Part shown: positions 1-7,750 of the stretch, in pieces
Layout: each line of letters begins with the position of its first letter
Position numbering within the stretch: position 1 is the first letter of the stretch
NCBI RefSeq assembly: GCF_000235425.2
Contig: NZ_KI912266.1
Span: forward strand, 1,293,489-1,347,722
DNA length: 54,234 nucleotides
Reading direction: 5' to 3'
DNA from: Pseudofrankia saprophytica
GTDB taxonomy: Bacteria > Actinomycetota > Actinomycetes > Frankiales > Frankiaceae
Translations under genes and position numbers: made by a program
The notes under the pieces: model-generated
What the model saw: only the letters and a program-made list of their open reading frames with translations
What the model was told of the DNA's origin: nothing
Databases searched by the model: none

Positions 1-127
1 CCACGACGGCCGGCTCAGCGACGGCCGGCCGCGCCCCGCGGTCGGCGAGCGCGGCCAGCCCGAACCGCGGCGTCACGAGCGACGGGCCCGACGGAGCTAC
101 CGAGGCGGGCCGGGCGTCGGAACTCAT
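1..127 (-). CDS. Probable metal ABC transporter ATP-binding protein, N-terminus only
   Basis: An open frame starts at the ATG complement at 125-127 and runs off the left edge. The visible 42 residues (MSSDARPASVAPSGPS, then an Ala/Pro-rich stretch) hold no Walker motif, so the call rests on context: it lies on the same strand 146 bp downstream of a zinc/manganese-type binding lipoprotein, where the importer ATPase (ZnuC type) is normally found. No clear Shine-Dalgarno sequence is visible. It could be another protein of the same operon. The sequence left of the window would settle it. Confidence 0.45.
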   Translation of the reverse strand, partial: MSSDARPASVAPSGPSLVTPRFGLAALADRGARPAVAEPAVV

Positions 128-273
128 GGCGGCCACGGTATGCGGTGGGCAGCCGGCCGACAGTGGGCGGTCGGTCCGAAGGCCACGGTCGGTCCGCGTC
201 GCGACCGACCGCGCGAGGTGGGCGAAGCCGCGCGCGGCCGCCGCGGCGGCCACCGGTCGTGGCGACGGCCGCC

Positions 274-1278
274 TCACCGCAGCGCTCCGACGATCACGTC
301 GGTGTTGTGCTGCTCGGCCTTCAGGTAGGTCTCGCCGGCCGACCCGGCGGGGCCGAGCGAGTCGGCGTACAGCGAGTCCTCGCCAGCGACCACCGTGACA
401 CCGGCCTCATGCCCGATCGTCTCGGCGGTCTTCGGTGGCAGAGATGACTCCGAGAACACCGCCTTGACCCCGGTCGCCCGGATCTTCGCGACGATCTCCT
501 GGATGGCTCGGCCGGAAAGCTCGGCCGAGGTGTCGAAGCTCGGGATGATCGAGCCGACGTAGGTGATTCCGTAGCGGGCCGCGTAGTAGCCGAACGCGTC
601 GTGGTTGGTGACCAGCAGCCGACGGTCGGGTGGGACCGTCGCGAACGCGGCGGCCTGGCGGCGGTCGAGCCCGTCGAGCGCCGCCGAATAGGTGGCCAGA
701 TTCGCCTGGTAGGTCCCGGTGTGCGTCGGGTCGGCCCGCGCCAGGCCCCGCTCGACGCCGGTCACCATGATCTTGGCGTTGCGCGGGTCGTGCCAGATGT
801 GCGGGTCGTGCTCGCCGCCCTCGTCACTGGTGCCGGTGCGCAGGGTGACGCCGTCGGCCATCACCACCCGGGTGCCCTCGAACCCGGCGGCCGAGACCGC
901 GTCGTCCAGCCAGGACTCCAGGCCGACGCCGTTGGTGACCAGGACGTCGGCCGTGGCGATGGCATCCAGGTCGGCCGGCGACGGTTCGTAGTCGTGCGGG
1001 TCGACGTTCGGCTTGACCAGCTGGGTGACCTTGACGAGGTCGCCACCGATCGCCCGGCTGAAGTCGCCGGCCTGGGTGGTCGTGGCCACGACCCGCAGCT
1101 TCCCGCCCTGGGCGTCGCCGCCGGCGGTGCCGTCCCCGCCGGTCCCCGAGCCGCAGCCAGCGAGCAGCGTCGACGTGGCGAGCGCGAGCAGCGCACCAGC
1201 CGCCGCCAGGGCCCTGGGGCGGCGCTTCCGGGGCGCGGCGAACCGACGGACAGGCGTCCGGACCTCTGAAGGGCGCAT
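274..1278 (-). CDS. znuA: Zinc/manganese ABC transporter substrate-binding lipoprotein (ZnuA family)
   Basis: Cluster A-I (SBP_bac_9) metal-binding protein of an ABC importer, expected to be lipid-anchored outside the membrane and to hand Zn2+ or Mn2+ to the permease. The 334-residue product starts MRPSEVR, then has an Arg-rich stretch, a hydrophobic segment and the lipobox LLAGC. Metal-ligand motifs are visible: PNVDPHDYEP, HDPHIWHDP and TNHDAF in order, and GEDSLYADS near the C-terminus, matching the three His plus Asp/Glu pattern of the family. An in-frame GTG/ATG 12 codons upstream is possible, but it would put the Zur-like box inside the gene, so the ATG at 1278 is preferred. The box ends only 9 bp from that ATG, suggesting a leaderless or very short leader. 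Zinc is favoured over manganese because of the box and the nearby Zur-like gene. Confidence 0.85.
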   Translation of the reverse strand: MRPSEVRTPVRRFAAPRKRRPRALAAAGALLALATSTLLAGCGSGTGGDGTAGGDAQGGKLRVVATTTQAGDFSRAIGGDLVKVTQLVKPNVDPHDYEPSPADLDAIATADVLVTNGVGLESWLDDAVSAAGFEGTRVVMADGVTLRTGTSDEGGEHDPHIWHDPRNAKIMVTGVERGLARADPTHTGTYQANLATYSAALDGLDRRQAAAFATVPPDRRLLVTNHDAFGYYAARYGITYVGSIIPSFDTSAELSGRAIQEIVAKIRATGVKAVFSESSLPPKTAETIGHEAGVTVVAGEDSLYADSLGPAGSAGETYLKAEQHNTDVIVGALR

Positions 1279-1286
1279 GCCCGTAA

Positions 1287-1301
1287 TGAAAACCGTTTCG
1301 G
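1287..1301. promoter_or_regulatory. Zur/Fur-type box before the metal-binding lipoprotein gene
   Basis: The sequence TGAAAACCGTTTCGG carries one good TGAAAAC half site of the actinobacterial Zur operator (TGAAAATNATTTTCA type) and a degenerate second half. The same TGAAAACC(A/G)TT core appears at 9007 before the Zur-like gene. It sits directly upstream of the ATG at 1278, so binding would block transcription of the importer. Regulation by Zur is inferred. Confidence 0.5.
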
Positions 1302-1401
1302 ATACGGCTGTCAAACCGAGCCCGCGGACGCCGGGTACTCGGGCTGGTGCCCGGACGGCCAGAACCCGTCGGTAGGCGGACCCCGCTAGTCGGCGGACCC
1401 G

Positions 1402-2436
1402 CTAGTCGGCGGAAAGCAGGCGGCGAAGTTCCAGGCCCAGCGAGCGCGGCTCGGTCAGTGGCTGGCGGAAGGTCACCCGCAGCTCGTCCGCGCCCTCCGG
1501 GCCGACCTGCCACAGCGTCAGGCCGGTGCGATCGAGATCGCCGACCGCGACCGCGGCGACGGCGGCCAGGTCCATGGGGTCCGCGAGCCGCCTGGACCAC
1601 GCCGGCCCGGCCTCGCCGCCTCCGCCGCCCCCGTTGGCGAGACCTCCCAGGCCGACGGCGCCGGCCGCACCCGCACCCGCGGCCGAACCGAGGCCTTCCG
1701 TCACCGCCGCCGTGCCGCCGAGCGCGCCGGCCGTCCGGGACGGACTGGCCACCGGCCGGGCGACCAGCTGGCCGTGCGCGGCGATCCGGCGCAGCTGGTC
1801 GGCGTGCGCGGTGTTCAGATGCTCCACGAGGTCGGGCGCATAGGCGGCGATCAGGTCCGGCTCGGCGAGCGCGTAGGCGGCCAGATCGATCCGCTGACCG
1901 TTCGCCGTCGATGGCCACCGCGGCTCGGCGCCCTGGCCGAGCGCCTTGCTCTCCGCGCCGCTCACGGCACCCCCGGCCGCCCAGTGGACGCGGTGCAGCC
2001 ATCCCCGGCGCATTCCCGGCTCGGCCGCGCTGGGCAGGCACAGCAGGACCTCGTCGACCGACAGCGCCACCGCCGCGAGCTCGTTGTCGCCGCACGGCGG
2101 CACCTCGACCGTCAGGCCGGGCCCGGCGATCCGGCGGGCCACCTGCTCGGCGCTGCCCGGCACCGCCCGCAGCTGCCCGGCCAGCACGAGCCGCTCGCCC
2201 GTGGCACCCGGGATGTCGAGGCGGCAGCGGCGCGACGAGGCGGCAGCGGCGGCACGCGCGGGCGGGCTGTCTGCGCCGACCAGCAGAACCGGCTCGCCGC
2301 CGTCGTCGATCAGGCCGGTCCAGCCCCGCACCCGCGGTCCCAGCAGGGTCAGCAGCGCGTGCCGGGCGCCGGCCAGCACGGTGCGCGCGCGGACCGCGTC
2401 TCGGACCGTCGCCTCGTCCGGTTCCTCCGCTGGCAT
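1402..2436 (-). CDS. DUF2470 domain protein, haem-utilisation/HugZ-like, iron-regulated
   Basis: A 344-residue protein. The N-terminal half resembles the split-barrel pyridoxamine-phosphate-oxidase-like part of haem-utilisation proteins (GWTGLIDDGGEPVLLVG near residues 39-55). The C-terminal half has the DUF2470 signature HLNTAHADQLRRIA at about 203-216 and ends DELRVTFRQPLTEPRSLG, typical of the family. A Gly/Ala-rich linker of about 45 residues interrupts the DUF2470 domain. Members are linked to haem binding or degradation in iron acquisition. The start is firm: AGGAGG lies 6 nt before the ATG at 2436. An almost perfect DtxR/IdeR iron box lies at 2453-2471, just upstream, so expression is expected in low iron. 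The catalytic activity cannot be read from the sequence. Confidence 0.8.
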   Translation of the reverse strand: MPAEEPDEATVRDAVRARTVLAGARHALLTLLGPRVRGWTGLIDDGGEPVLLVGADSPPARAAAAASSRRCRLDIPGATGERLVLAGQLRAVPGSAEQVARRIAGPGLTVEVPPCGDNELAAVALSVDEVLLCLPSAAEPGMRRGWLHRVHWAAGGAVSGAESKALGQGAEPRWPSTANGQRIDLAAYALAEPDLIAAYAPDLVEHLNTAHADQLRRIAAHGQLVARPVASPSRTAGALGGTAAVTEGLGSAAGAGAAGAVGLGGLANGGGGGGEAGPAWSRRLADPMDLAAVAAVAVGDLDRTGLTLWQVGPEGADELRVTFRQPLTEPRSLGLELRRLLSAD

Positions 2437-2452
2437 CGAGTTCCTCCTGTCA

Positions 2453-2471
2453 TCAGGTAAGGCTTACTTAA
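2453..2471. promoter_or_regulatory. DtxR/IdeR (DmdR) iron box
   Basis: TCAGGTAAGGCTTACTTAA matches the 19-bp consensus TTAGGTTAGGCTAACCTAA at 15 of 19 positions and is itself a good dyad. It lies 17 bp upstream of the ATG of the DUF2470 gene and overlaps its expected promoter, which fits iron-dependent repression. Confidence 0.85.
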
Positions 2472-2832
2472 GTAGCCGCCGCTCCTCCCGTCAAGCAAAG
2501 GCCTTTCCTCGGCGTGCGGACGGGAGTGCCGAGGCCCCAACCAGCCCAATCGGCGACACAGGGGGTGACTGGCGTCTCGGGAGGATCGCCGCCGCGACGG
2601 CGGGGCGCGTTGACAACTACCCGACGCCAACAAGGCCCGCGTGTCTCAATGTCCGAGCAACTACGGGCCGGACACTGGTAGTGCCCCGGGGCGCGGACGG
2701 AGGATTCTAGGCTGGACTGGCCGGCCGGCCCGGGGGCTGGCAAGCGGCCACGCGGCCCGGCGCCGTCCGGGTGGCGAGGTGTTGACAGTTGGTCCGTGGC
2801 GTGAAGGTTGACGGCACGGCGAGGAGGTTCAG
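2472..2832. other. Intergenic stretch, no gene seen
   Basis: This lies between the divergent DUF2470 gene and the small gene at 2833. The six-frame openings here have no Shine-Dalgarno sequence or recognisable protein. Only the ribosome site GAGGAGG at 2820-2826, before the next gene, stands out. Confidence 0.5.
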
Positions 2833-3126
2833 GTGATCTTCAAGCTGGTCGGGGACAGTCGCCCGTACCCCGACCACGGGCTCGGCCAGCGCGACTGGGC
2901 GAAGATCCCGCCCCGCCAGGTCCGGCTCGACCAACTGGTGACCACGAAGCGAGTTCTCGCGCTGGATCTGCTGCTCGACGAGGACTCGACCTTCTACGGC
3001 GACCTGTTCCCACATGTCGTCGAGTGGGAGGGGGTCCTCTATCTCGAGGACGGGCTGCACCGCGCGGTACGAGCCGCGCTGCAGCAGCGCACGTCCATCC
3101 ACGCCCGCGTCTACACCGCGCTGTGA
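2833..3126 (+). CDS. Conserved small actinobacterial protein with ParB-like N-domain pattern
   Basis: A 97-residue protein starting at GTG 2833 behind GAGGAGG (6 nt spacing). The sequence (KLVGDSRPYPDHGL, PPRQVRLDQLVTTKRVL, FYGDLFPHVV, LYLEDGLHRAVRAAL) matches a small family I recognise as widely conserved in actinobacteria but without an assigned function. The segment VRLDQL followed by EDGLHRAVRAA resembles the layout of ParB/sulfiredoxin N-domains, where DGxHR forms the nucleotide pocket; this resemblance is inference only. It is monocistronic. The gene is immediately followed (5 bp after the stop) by a family 1 repeat. Confidence 0.75.
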   Translation: MIFKLVGDSRPYPDHGLGQRDWAKIPPRQVRLDQLVTTKRVLALDLLLDEDSTFYGDLFPHVVEWEGVLYLEDGLHRAVRAALQQRTSIHARVYTAL

Positions 3127-3130
3127 CATT

Positions 3131-3380
3131 GGTTCGCTCCGTGCGGGCGGCGCGCTCCGGCCCCGTACTCGCTTCGCTCCCACGGGACCTCCGCGCGCCG
3201 TCCTCCTCCGCTCACGGGTCCTCCGGCGACCTCCGCTGCTGCCCAACCCACATCGCTTCGCTCGTGGGCCGGGCCTCCGCGGGGGCGCGCCTCCGCGCCA
3301 GCGCGGTCACCTTGCGCTCAGACAGCGCGAGACCACAAAACCGGGCCCGGGGCCACTTCGCTGCGCTCGTGGAGCGGAAT
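3131..3380 (+). repeat. Family 1 interspersed repeat, copy A
   Basis: Begins GGTTCGCTCCGTGCGGGCGG 5 bp after a stop codon. It shares successive modules with copies at 3432-3675 (inverted), 17556-17896 and 26552-26725: a CTCGCTTCGCTCC block, CTCCTCCGCTCACGG, GGCGACCTCCGCTGC, CTTCGCTCGTGG and GGCCTCCGCGG/GCGCGCCTCCGCG. Several modules are self-complementary, so the element can form multiple hairpins. Open frames through it are an effect of its base composition. Confidence 0.85.
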
Positions 3381-3431
3381 TCGCTCCCGACCGGCCGGTA
3401 CGGCAGCGCTCTAGCCGTCACCAGTCCAGAC

Positions 3432-3675
3432 ACCCACGAGCGAAGCGAAGTGGCCCTACAGATGGGCCTGCTGCGGGTTGGTGACGTTCAGCGGCGGGTG
3501 ACCGTGCGGGCGCGGAGGCGCGCCTCGCGGAGGCCCGGCCCCGGAGCGACGCGAACGGGGTCGGGCCGCAGCGAGGTCGCCGGAGCGCCCGTGAGCGGAG
3601 GAGGACGGCGCGCGGAGGTCCCGTGGGAGCGAAGCGAGTACGGGGCCGGAGCGCCGTGCCCGGACGGAGCGAACC
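3432..3675 (-). repeat. Family 1 interspersed repeat, copy B (inverted to copy A)
   Basis: Read on the minus strand it starts GGTTCGCTCCGTCCGGGCAC and follows the same module order as copy A. With copy A it makes a large inverted repeat of about 545 bp with a central spacer of about 50 bp. On its own strand it lies 63 bp downstream of the stop codon of the minus-strand gene at 3739-4098, so it too follows a gene end. Confidence 0.85.
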
Positions 3676-3738
3676 AGCAACAACCTTCGGCCCCAACCCC
3701 GGTCCCGAAGCAGGCCTGCGCGTTCAGCGGCCAGGCGG

Positions 3739-4098
3739 CTACTTGCTGGGGAAGGTGTAGACGACGAAGCGGTCGTCGTCGACCTTGGCGAAGACGTAGC
3801 GCGGGCAGGCCTTCGCGGGACGGTAGGCGGCGACGGGGCGCAGCACCGGTGAACGCATGATCTGCTTCACTCGGCCGCCCGCGAGCCTGTTCATCTCGGC
3901 CGTGGAGACGTCCGGTGGATTCTCCCGTTGCTCGTAGTACGAGCCGCAGTACCTGATCTCCGGAGGCCGGGACGTCCAGGCCGGGGTGTGGAAGAACCAC
4001 AGCAGGTAGAGCTCCCGAAAAATGATCACCATCAGCCCGATGATCAGCAAAGACCGGACGAAGTTCCCGGCTCGGGACGAGGCGAGGACGGGGCTCAC
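3739..4098 (-). CDS. Hypothetical single-span membrane protein
   Basis: A 119-residue product with a GTG start. One membrane segment lies at about residues 14-36 (VRSLLIIGLMVIIF and following), then a soluble part with Cys, Tyr and Arg-rich patches (IRYCGSYYEQRENPP) and an ending VVYTFPSK. No family recognised. It precedes no gene closely; the GT-C glycosyltransferase on the same strand ends 80 bp upstream, so the two may be cotranscribed. Coding character is supported by GC-rich third positions and a plausible membrane topology. Confidence 0.6.
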   Translation of the reverse strand: MSPVLASSRAGNFVRSLLIIGLMVIIFRELYLLWFFHTPAWTSRPPEIRYCGSYYEQRENPPDVSTAEMNRLAGGRVKQIMRSPVLRPVAAYRPAKACPRYVFAKVDDDRFVVYTFPSK

Positions 4099-4178
4099 AA
4101 GACCGGGAGCCTACGGGCATCGCTGCAGATTTTGGGGCATGCCCCCTCGGTGCGGCGAGGCGCGGGGGGCCTTCGCCG

Positions 4179-6221
4179 CTACGGGCAGCGCGTCAGGACG
4201 TGCAGGGTTCCCGTGTTCGGGAAGTCGAAGGCGCTCGACGGGCACCAGCCCTCGCCGCGCAGATCGGCGAGTTCCGCCCGCGTGCCCGAACGGTCGTAGA
4301 CGAGGACGAACAGCAGGACGCGGCTCGGGGACGGGCCCTGGCGCGCCGCCAACGCCGCGCGTGCCCCGCCGGCGCCGACCTGGGTGAGGAAGACCGTCGA
4401 ACCCTCAGGCAGGCGCGGGCCGACGCGGACCGGCGCGCCTGGCACGCCCAGCGCGCCCGGGGCCGCCGCCGGATCCGCGGGTCCCGTATGCCCGGCCGTG
4501 AGGATCTGGGGCGCGGGCAGGTAGGCCCCGTCGTCGCTGACGCCCATCGCGTACAGCCAGCCTGAGCGAGCCAGCCGGCCACCGACGACGACGACGTCAC
4601 CCGGCTGGTAGAGCCGGCGGGTCAGCGTCGTCGCGTCGACCATCAGCGCCACCGGCCGGATCTCGGCGCGCTCCCGCCACAGCGGCGCCAGCGCGCTCGC
4701 GGACGCCACCGGCGTCACGGCGAGCACGGCCAGCGCGGCCGCCAGGAGCACCCGCCCGGCCAGGGCCGCCGCCCCACCGAGGCCGCCGCGGGCCGCGAGG
4801 CGGCGGCCGGCGGGGCGAGCGACGTGACCGGCCACGCGGTCGGCTCCCGTGGCGATGACGACGGCCAGCAACGGGACGAGGAACAGGTTCGTGCGGTTGG
4901 CGCCGAAGGGCCAGTAACGGCCGGCGCTGGCCGCCAGCGCCAGCACCAGCGCGCCCACCACGGCGGCGATCAGATGGCGCCCAGGGGTTCCTCGGCGGCG
5001 CGCGAGCGTGACGGCTCCGACGACGAACGCCACGCCGGCGGCGGGAGCGATGAGCCAGCCCGCGGCGAAGGTGGTGTCGGTCGCCGGGTGCACGAGGTTC
5101 GGGTCGTAGCGGTCGACGCCGGCCGGCGCGCCGCCGAGGATCCGGACCGCCTCGCCCGCGACGAACCGGACCGCCTCGAGCGGGCCACGGCCGGCGAGGA
5201 ACTGGGTGTCCCAGAACTGGCTGGCCCGTTGGCTGGACTGGTGGCCGACGAACAGCGCGGTGTGCAGCCCGCAGATCGCCAGCGCCGGCGCCGCCGTCAG
5301 CGCGGCGGCCAGCCGGCGTCGCCACCCACGGCCGGCCGCCAGCACGTCGACGGCGGCCAGGGGGATGATCAGGAACGCGGCCGGCACCGAGAACAGTGAG
5401 ACCAGCCCCGCCGCGGCACGCGCCGCGAAGGCCCGGCCTGGCCTGGGAGCGAACCCCTGGTCGTCCGGAGCGCCCCCGTGCCGGTCCCCGTCGATCCCGT
5501 TCCCGTTGGCCGGGTCGTCCGCGCGGGACTGTGCCGTCGGCCGCGGGTCTCCGGCCGTCCACAGCCCGACGATGGCCAGCGAGGCAAGCGCCTCGACCGA
5601 GTATGGCTTGAGCTGGGTACCAAGGTCGACGATCACCCCGGACAGTCCGACCGACGCCCCGGCGAGGCCGGCCGCGACCACGCCGGCGAACCGTCGGGTG
5701 AAGACGTAGACGGCCGCGGGGAGCAGAACCAGCGCGACCAGCTCGGGTACCCGCAGCACCCAGGCGTGCCAGCCGAACAGGTCACCGACGAACCGGATGA
5801 GCGCGGCCCAGCCGAGCGCCGACGGGGTGTTCGCGTGCGCGAGCTCCGGCCAGAAGGTCGACGCCGGCTCGGCGAGGAAGTGCGGCCGCCAGATCTCGTC
5901 GTACCAGAGCGGACGGTCCAGCAGGACGTGCAGCACGCCCAACGCGGCGACGACGGCCCCGGCGAGCGCCACCGCCACGGCGGCGTCCACCGCCCGCCGG
6001 CGCGGTCGGGCCCGCCGGGTGCCCGACCGCGTATCCGGCTCGACCCCGGCGGCGAGATCCGCCTCGACGCCGGCGGCGGGATCGGCGGACGTCGACCCTG
6101 ATGGTCTGACTTCGGCGGAGTCGACGGCGACCACGCCGGGAAGGGACGCATCCGGGTCGCCAGCTCCGGCGTCCACAGTTGAAGGCGAGTTATCCACAGG
6201 TCTTGTCCACAGGACGCTCAA
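4179..6221 (-). CDS. Polytopic GT-C glycosyltransferase-like membrane protein (GT39/ArnT-like)
   Basis: About 680 residues. After a charged cytoplasmic N-terminus of about 80 residues there are roughly ten membrane segments (first at about 79-100) and a C-terminal extracytoplasmic domain. The motif RPLWYDEIWRPHFL just after the first segment is the luminal Asp/Glu loop typical of polyprenyl-phosphate-sugar-dependent GT-C enzymes, such as protein mannosyltransferases and ArnT. The donor is probably a polyprenyl-phosphate sugar; the acceptor is unknown. The start is uncertain: TTG 6221 gives the longest frame, but DnaA-box-like sites overlap its first codons and a GTG at 6176 is equally likely. 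Confidence 0.7.
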   Translation of the reverse strand: MSVLWTRPVDNSPSTVDAGAGDPDASLPGVVAVDSAEVRPSGSTSADPAAGVEADLAAGVEPDTRSGTRRARPRRRAVDAAVAVALAGAVVAALGVLHVLLDRPLWYDEIWRPHFLAEPASTFWPELAHANTPSALGWAALIRFVGDLFGWHAWVLRVPELVALVLLPAAVYVFTRRFAGVVAAGLAGASVGLSGVIVDLGTQLKPYSVEALASLAIVGLWTAGDPRPTAQSRADDPANGNGIDGDRHGGAPDDQGFAPRPGRAFAARAAAGLVSLFSVPAAFLIIPLAAVDVLAAGRGWRRRLAAALTAAPALAICGLHTALFVGHQSSQRASQFWDTQFLAGRGPLEAVRFVAGEAVRILGGAPAGVDRYDPNLVHPATDTTFAAGWLIAPAAGVAFVVGAVTLARRRGTPGRHLIAAVVGALVLALAASAGRYWPFGANRTNLFLVPLLAVVIATGADRVAGHVARPAGRRLAARGGLGGAAALAGRVLLAAALAVLAVTPVASASALAPLWRERAEIRPVALMVDATTLTRRLYQPGDVVVVGGRLARSGWLYAMGVSDDGAYLPAPQILTAGHTGPADPAAAPGALGVPGAPVRVGPRLPEGSTVFLTQVGAGGARAALAARQGPSPSRVLLFVLVYDRSGTRAELADLRGEGWCPSSAFDFPNTGTLHVLTRCP

Positions 6222-6254
6222 GGCTGTGGAAATCTCGCCCAGTCATGTGGACAG
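6190..6254. promoter_or_regulatory. Cluster of four DnaA-box-like sites
   Basis: TTATCCACA (6190-6198) equals the classical DnaA box and TTGTCCACA (6203-6211) the Streptomyces-type box, both on the plus strand. On the minus strand, ATTTCCACA (6224-6232) matches 7 of 9 and CTGTCCACA (6246-6254) 8 of 9. Two direct sites face two inverted ones within 65 bp, between the glycosyltransferase and the aminotransferase gene end. dnaA and dnaN are absent, so this is not oriC. Confidence 0.6.
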
Positions 6255-6293
6255 CGACGCCGCGAGCTCCTCGTGCTCTGCTCAGAGCCCTGC

Positions 6294-7508
6294 TCAGATC
6301 TGCTGGTAGGTCGACAGGAAGCGGTCGATACTGCCGATGGCGGTCGTGAGGTCGTCGACGCTTGGCAGGGTGACGATGCGGACGTGGTCGGGCTTCGGCC
6401 AGTTGAAGCCGCTGCCCTGGACCAGCAGGATGTTCTCCGCCCGCAGCAGGTCCAGAACCAACCGCTCGTCGTCGCGGATCGCGTACACCTCGGGGTCAAG
6501 CCGCGGGAACGCGTAGAGCGCGCCGCGCGGCGGCACGCAGGACACCCCGGGGATGTCGTTCAGCAGCTTCACCACGGTGTCCCGCTGCTCGCGCAGCCGG
6601 CCGCCGGGCAGTACCAGGCCGCCGGCGCCCTCGTCGTTCGCCAGGGCCGCCACGACCGCGTACTGGCCGGGCACGTTCGCGCACAGCCGCATGTTCGCGA
6701 GGATGTTCAGGCCCTCGATGTAGCTGGAGGCGTGCTCCCGAGGACCGGAGACGACCATCCAGCCGGCGCGGAACCCGGCGAGCAGGTAGGCCTTGGACAG
6801 GCCGTTGAACGTCACGCAGACCAGGTCGGGAGCGAGCGCGGCCGTCGAGACGTGCTCGGCGTCGTCGTAGAGGACCCGGTCGTAGATCTCGTCGGAGAAC
6901 ACCATCAGGTTGTGCTGGCGGGCCAGCTCCACCAGCGACTCGATCGTCGCGCGGTCGTAGACGGCGCCGGTCGGGTTGTTCGGGTTGATCAGCACGATGG
7001 CCCGGGTGCGCGGGGTGATCATGGCGGCGACGTGCTCCGGGTCGGGCATCCAGCCCGCGGACTCGTCGCACAGGTAGTGCACCGGTTTGCCGCCGCAGAG
7101 GCTCACCACCGCCGTCCACAGCGGGTAGTCCGGGGCGGGCAGGAGCACCTCGTCGCCGTTGTTGAGCAGCGCCTGCAACGACATCATGATCATTTCGGAG
7201 ACGCCGTTGCCCAGGTACACGTCGTCCGGGCCGATGCCCACGAGGCCCTTGCGGCGGTGGTACTCGGCGATGGCGACACGTGCCGCCGGCAGTCCCTTGG
7301 AGTCGCTGTAACCCTGTGCGCTGGCGAGGTTCGCGGTCACGGACGCGAGAACCTCGGGCGGGGTCGAGAAGCCGAACGGGGCCGGGTTGCCGATGTTCAG
7401 CTTCAGGATCCGCTCGCCAGCGGCCTCCATCCGGGTCGCCTCGTCGAGGATGGGGCCTCGGACGTCGTAACAGACGCCGGCGAGTTTCTCGGATTGAGTG
7501 AACTCCAT
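6294..7508 (-). CDS. PLP-dependent aminotransferase, alanine/aspartate type (class I/II)
   Basis: Fold-type I aminotransferase of about 404 residues. Visible motifs: LKLNIGNPAPFGF near the N-terminus, GVSEMIMMSLQALL, PAPDYPLW, INPNNPTGAVY, SDEIYDRVLYD and the PLP lysine in FNGLSKAYLLAGFRAGW. The C-terminal PRGALYAFPRLDPE and HVRIVTLPS segments also fit. The sequence is closest to the actinobacterial AspC/AlaA-like group, which probably transaminates alanine or aspartate with 2-oxoglutarate. An upstream start (GTG/ATG 9 codons earlier) exists, but MEFTQSEKLAG at 7508 matches family N-termini. Exact substrate cannot be decided. Confidence 0.88.
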   Translation of the reverse strand: MEFTQSEKLAGVCYDVRGPILDEATRMEAAGERILKLNIGNPAPFGFSTPPEVLASVTANLASAQGYSDSKGLPAARVAIAEYHRRKGLVGIGPDDVYLGNGVSEMIMMSLQALLNNGDEVLLPAPDYPLWTAVVSLCGGKPVHYLCDESAGWMPDPEHVAAMITPRTRAIVLINPNNPTGAVYDRATIESLVELARQHNLMVFSDEIYDRVLYDDAEHVSTAALAPDLVCVTFNGLSKAYLLAGFRAGWMVVSGPREHASSYIEGLNILANMRLCANVPGQYAVVAALANDEGAGGLVLPGGRLREQRDTVVKLLNDIPGVSCVPPRGALYAFPRLDPEVYAIRDDERLVLDLLRAENILLVQGSGFNWPKPDHVRIVTLPSVDDLTTAIGSIDRFLSTYQQI

Positions 7509-7566
7509 GCCATCCAGGGTAGGCGTCTCGTCCACGGGTTATTCACGCCCGGTGTCCGCGCCAGGC

Positions 7567-7589
7567 GCCCCCACCCCGGCGGAGTGGGG
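7567..7589. terminator. GC-rich hairpin
   Basis: CCCCCAC and GTGGGGG pair perfectly around a 9-nt loop. It lies between two minus-strand genes, about 160 bp past the stop at 7751, and may end transcription of that gene. There is no U-tract. Confidence 0.4.
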
Positions 7590-7750
7590 GACGGGATACC
7601 CGTACCCGCACGTTCCCGGCGGCGCGCCTCACCCAGGGTTCTCACCCTCGCCCCACCAGGTCGCCACTTTCCGTAATCGCTCGCCGCGTAGGGACGCTCT
7701 CAGGCCGGGTGCGTCCCGCCCGGCCTGACGAGTCTGACGGGTCTGACGGG

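Noticed and set aside
3014-3860. Open frames through family 1 repeats
   Set aside because: All reading frames are open because the repeat is stop-poor; the encoded text differs between copies and frames without conservation.
6190-6254. Chromosomal origin
   Set aside because: No dnaA, dnaN, rpmH or AT-rich unwinding element is near; only a DnaA-box cluster is claimed.
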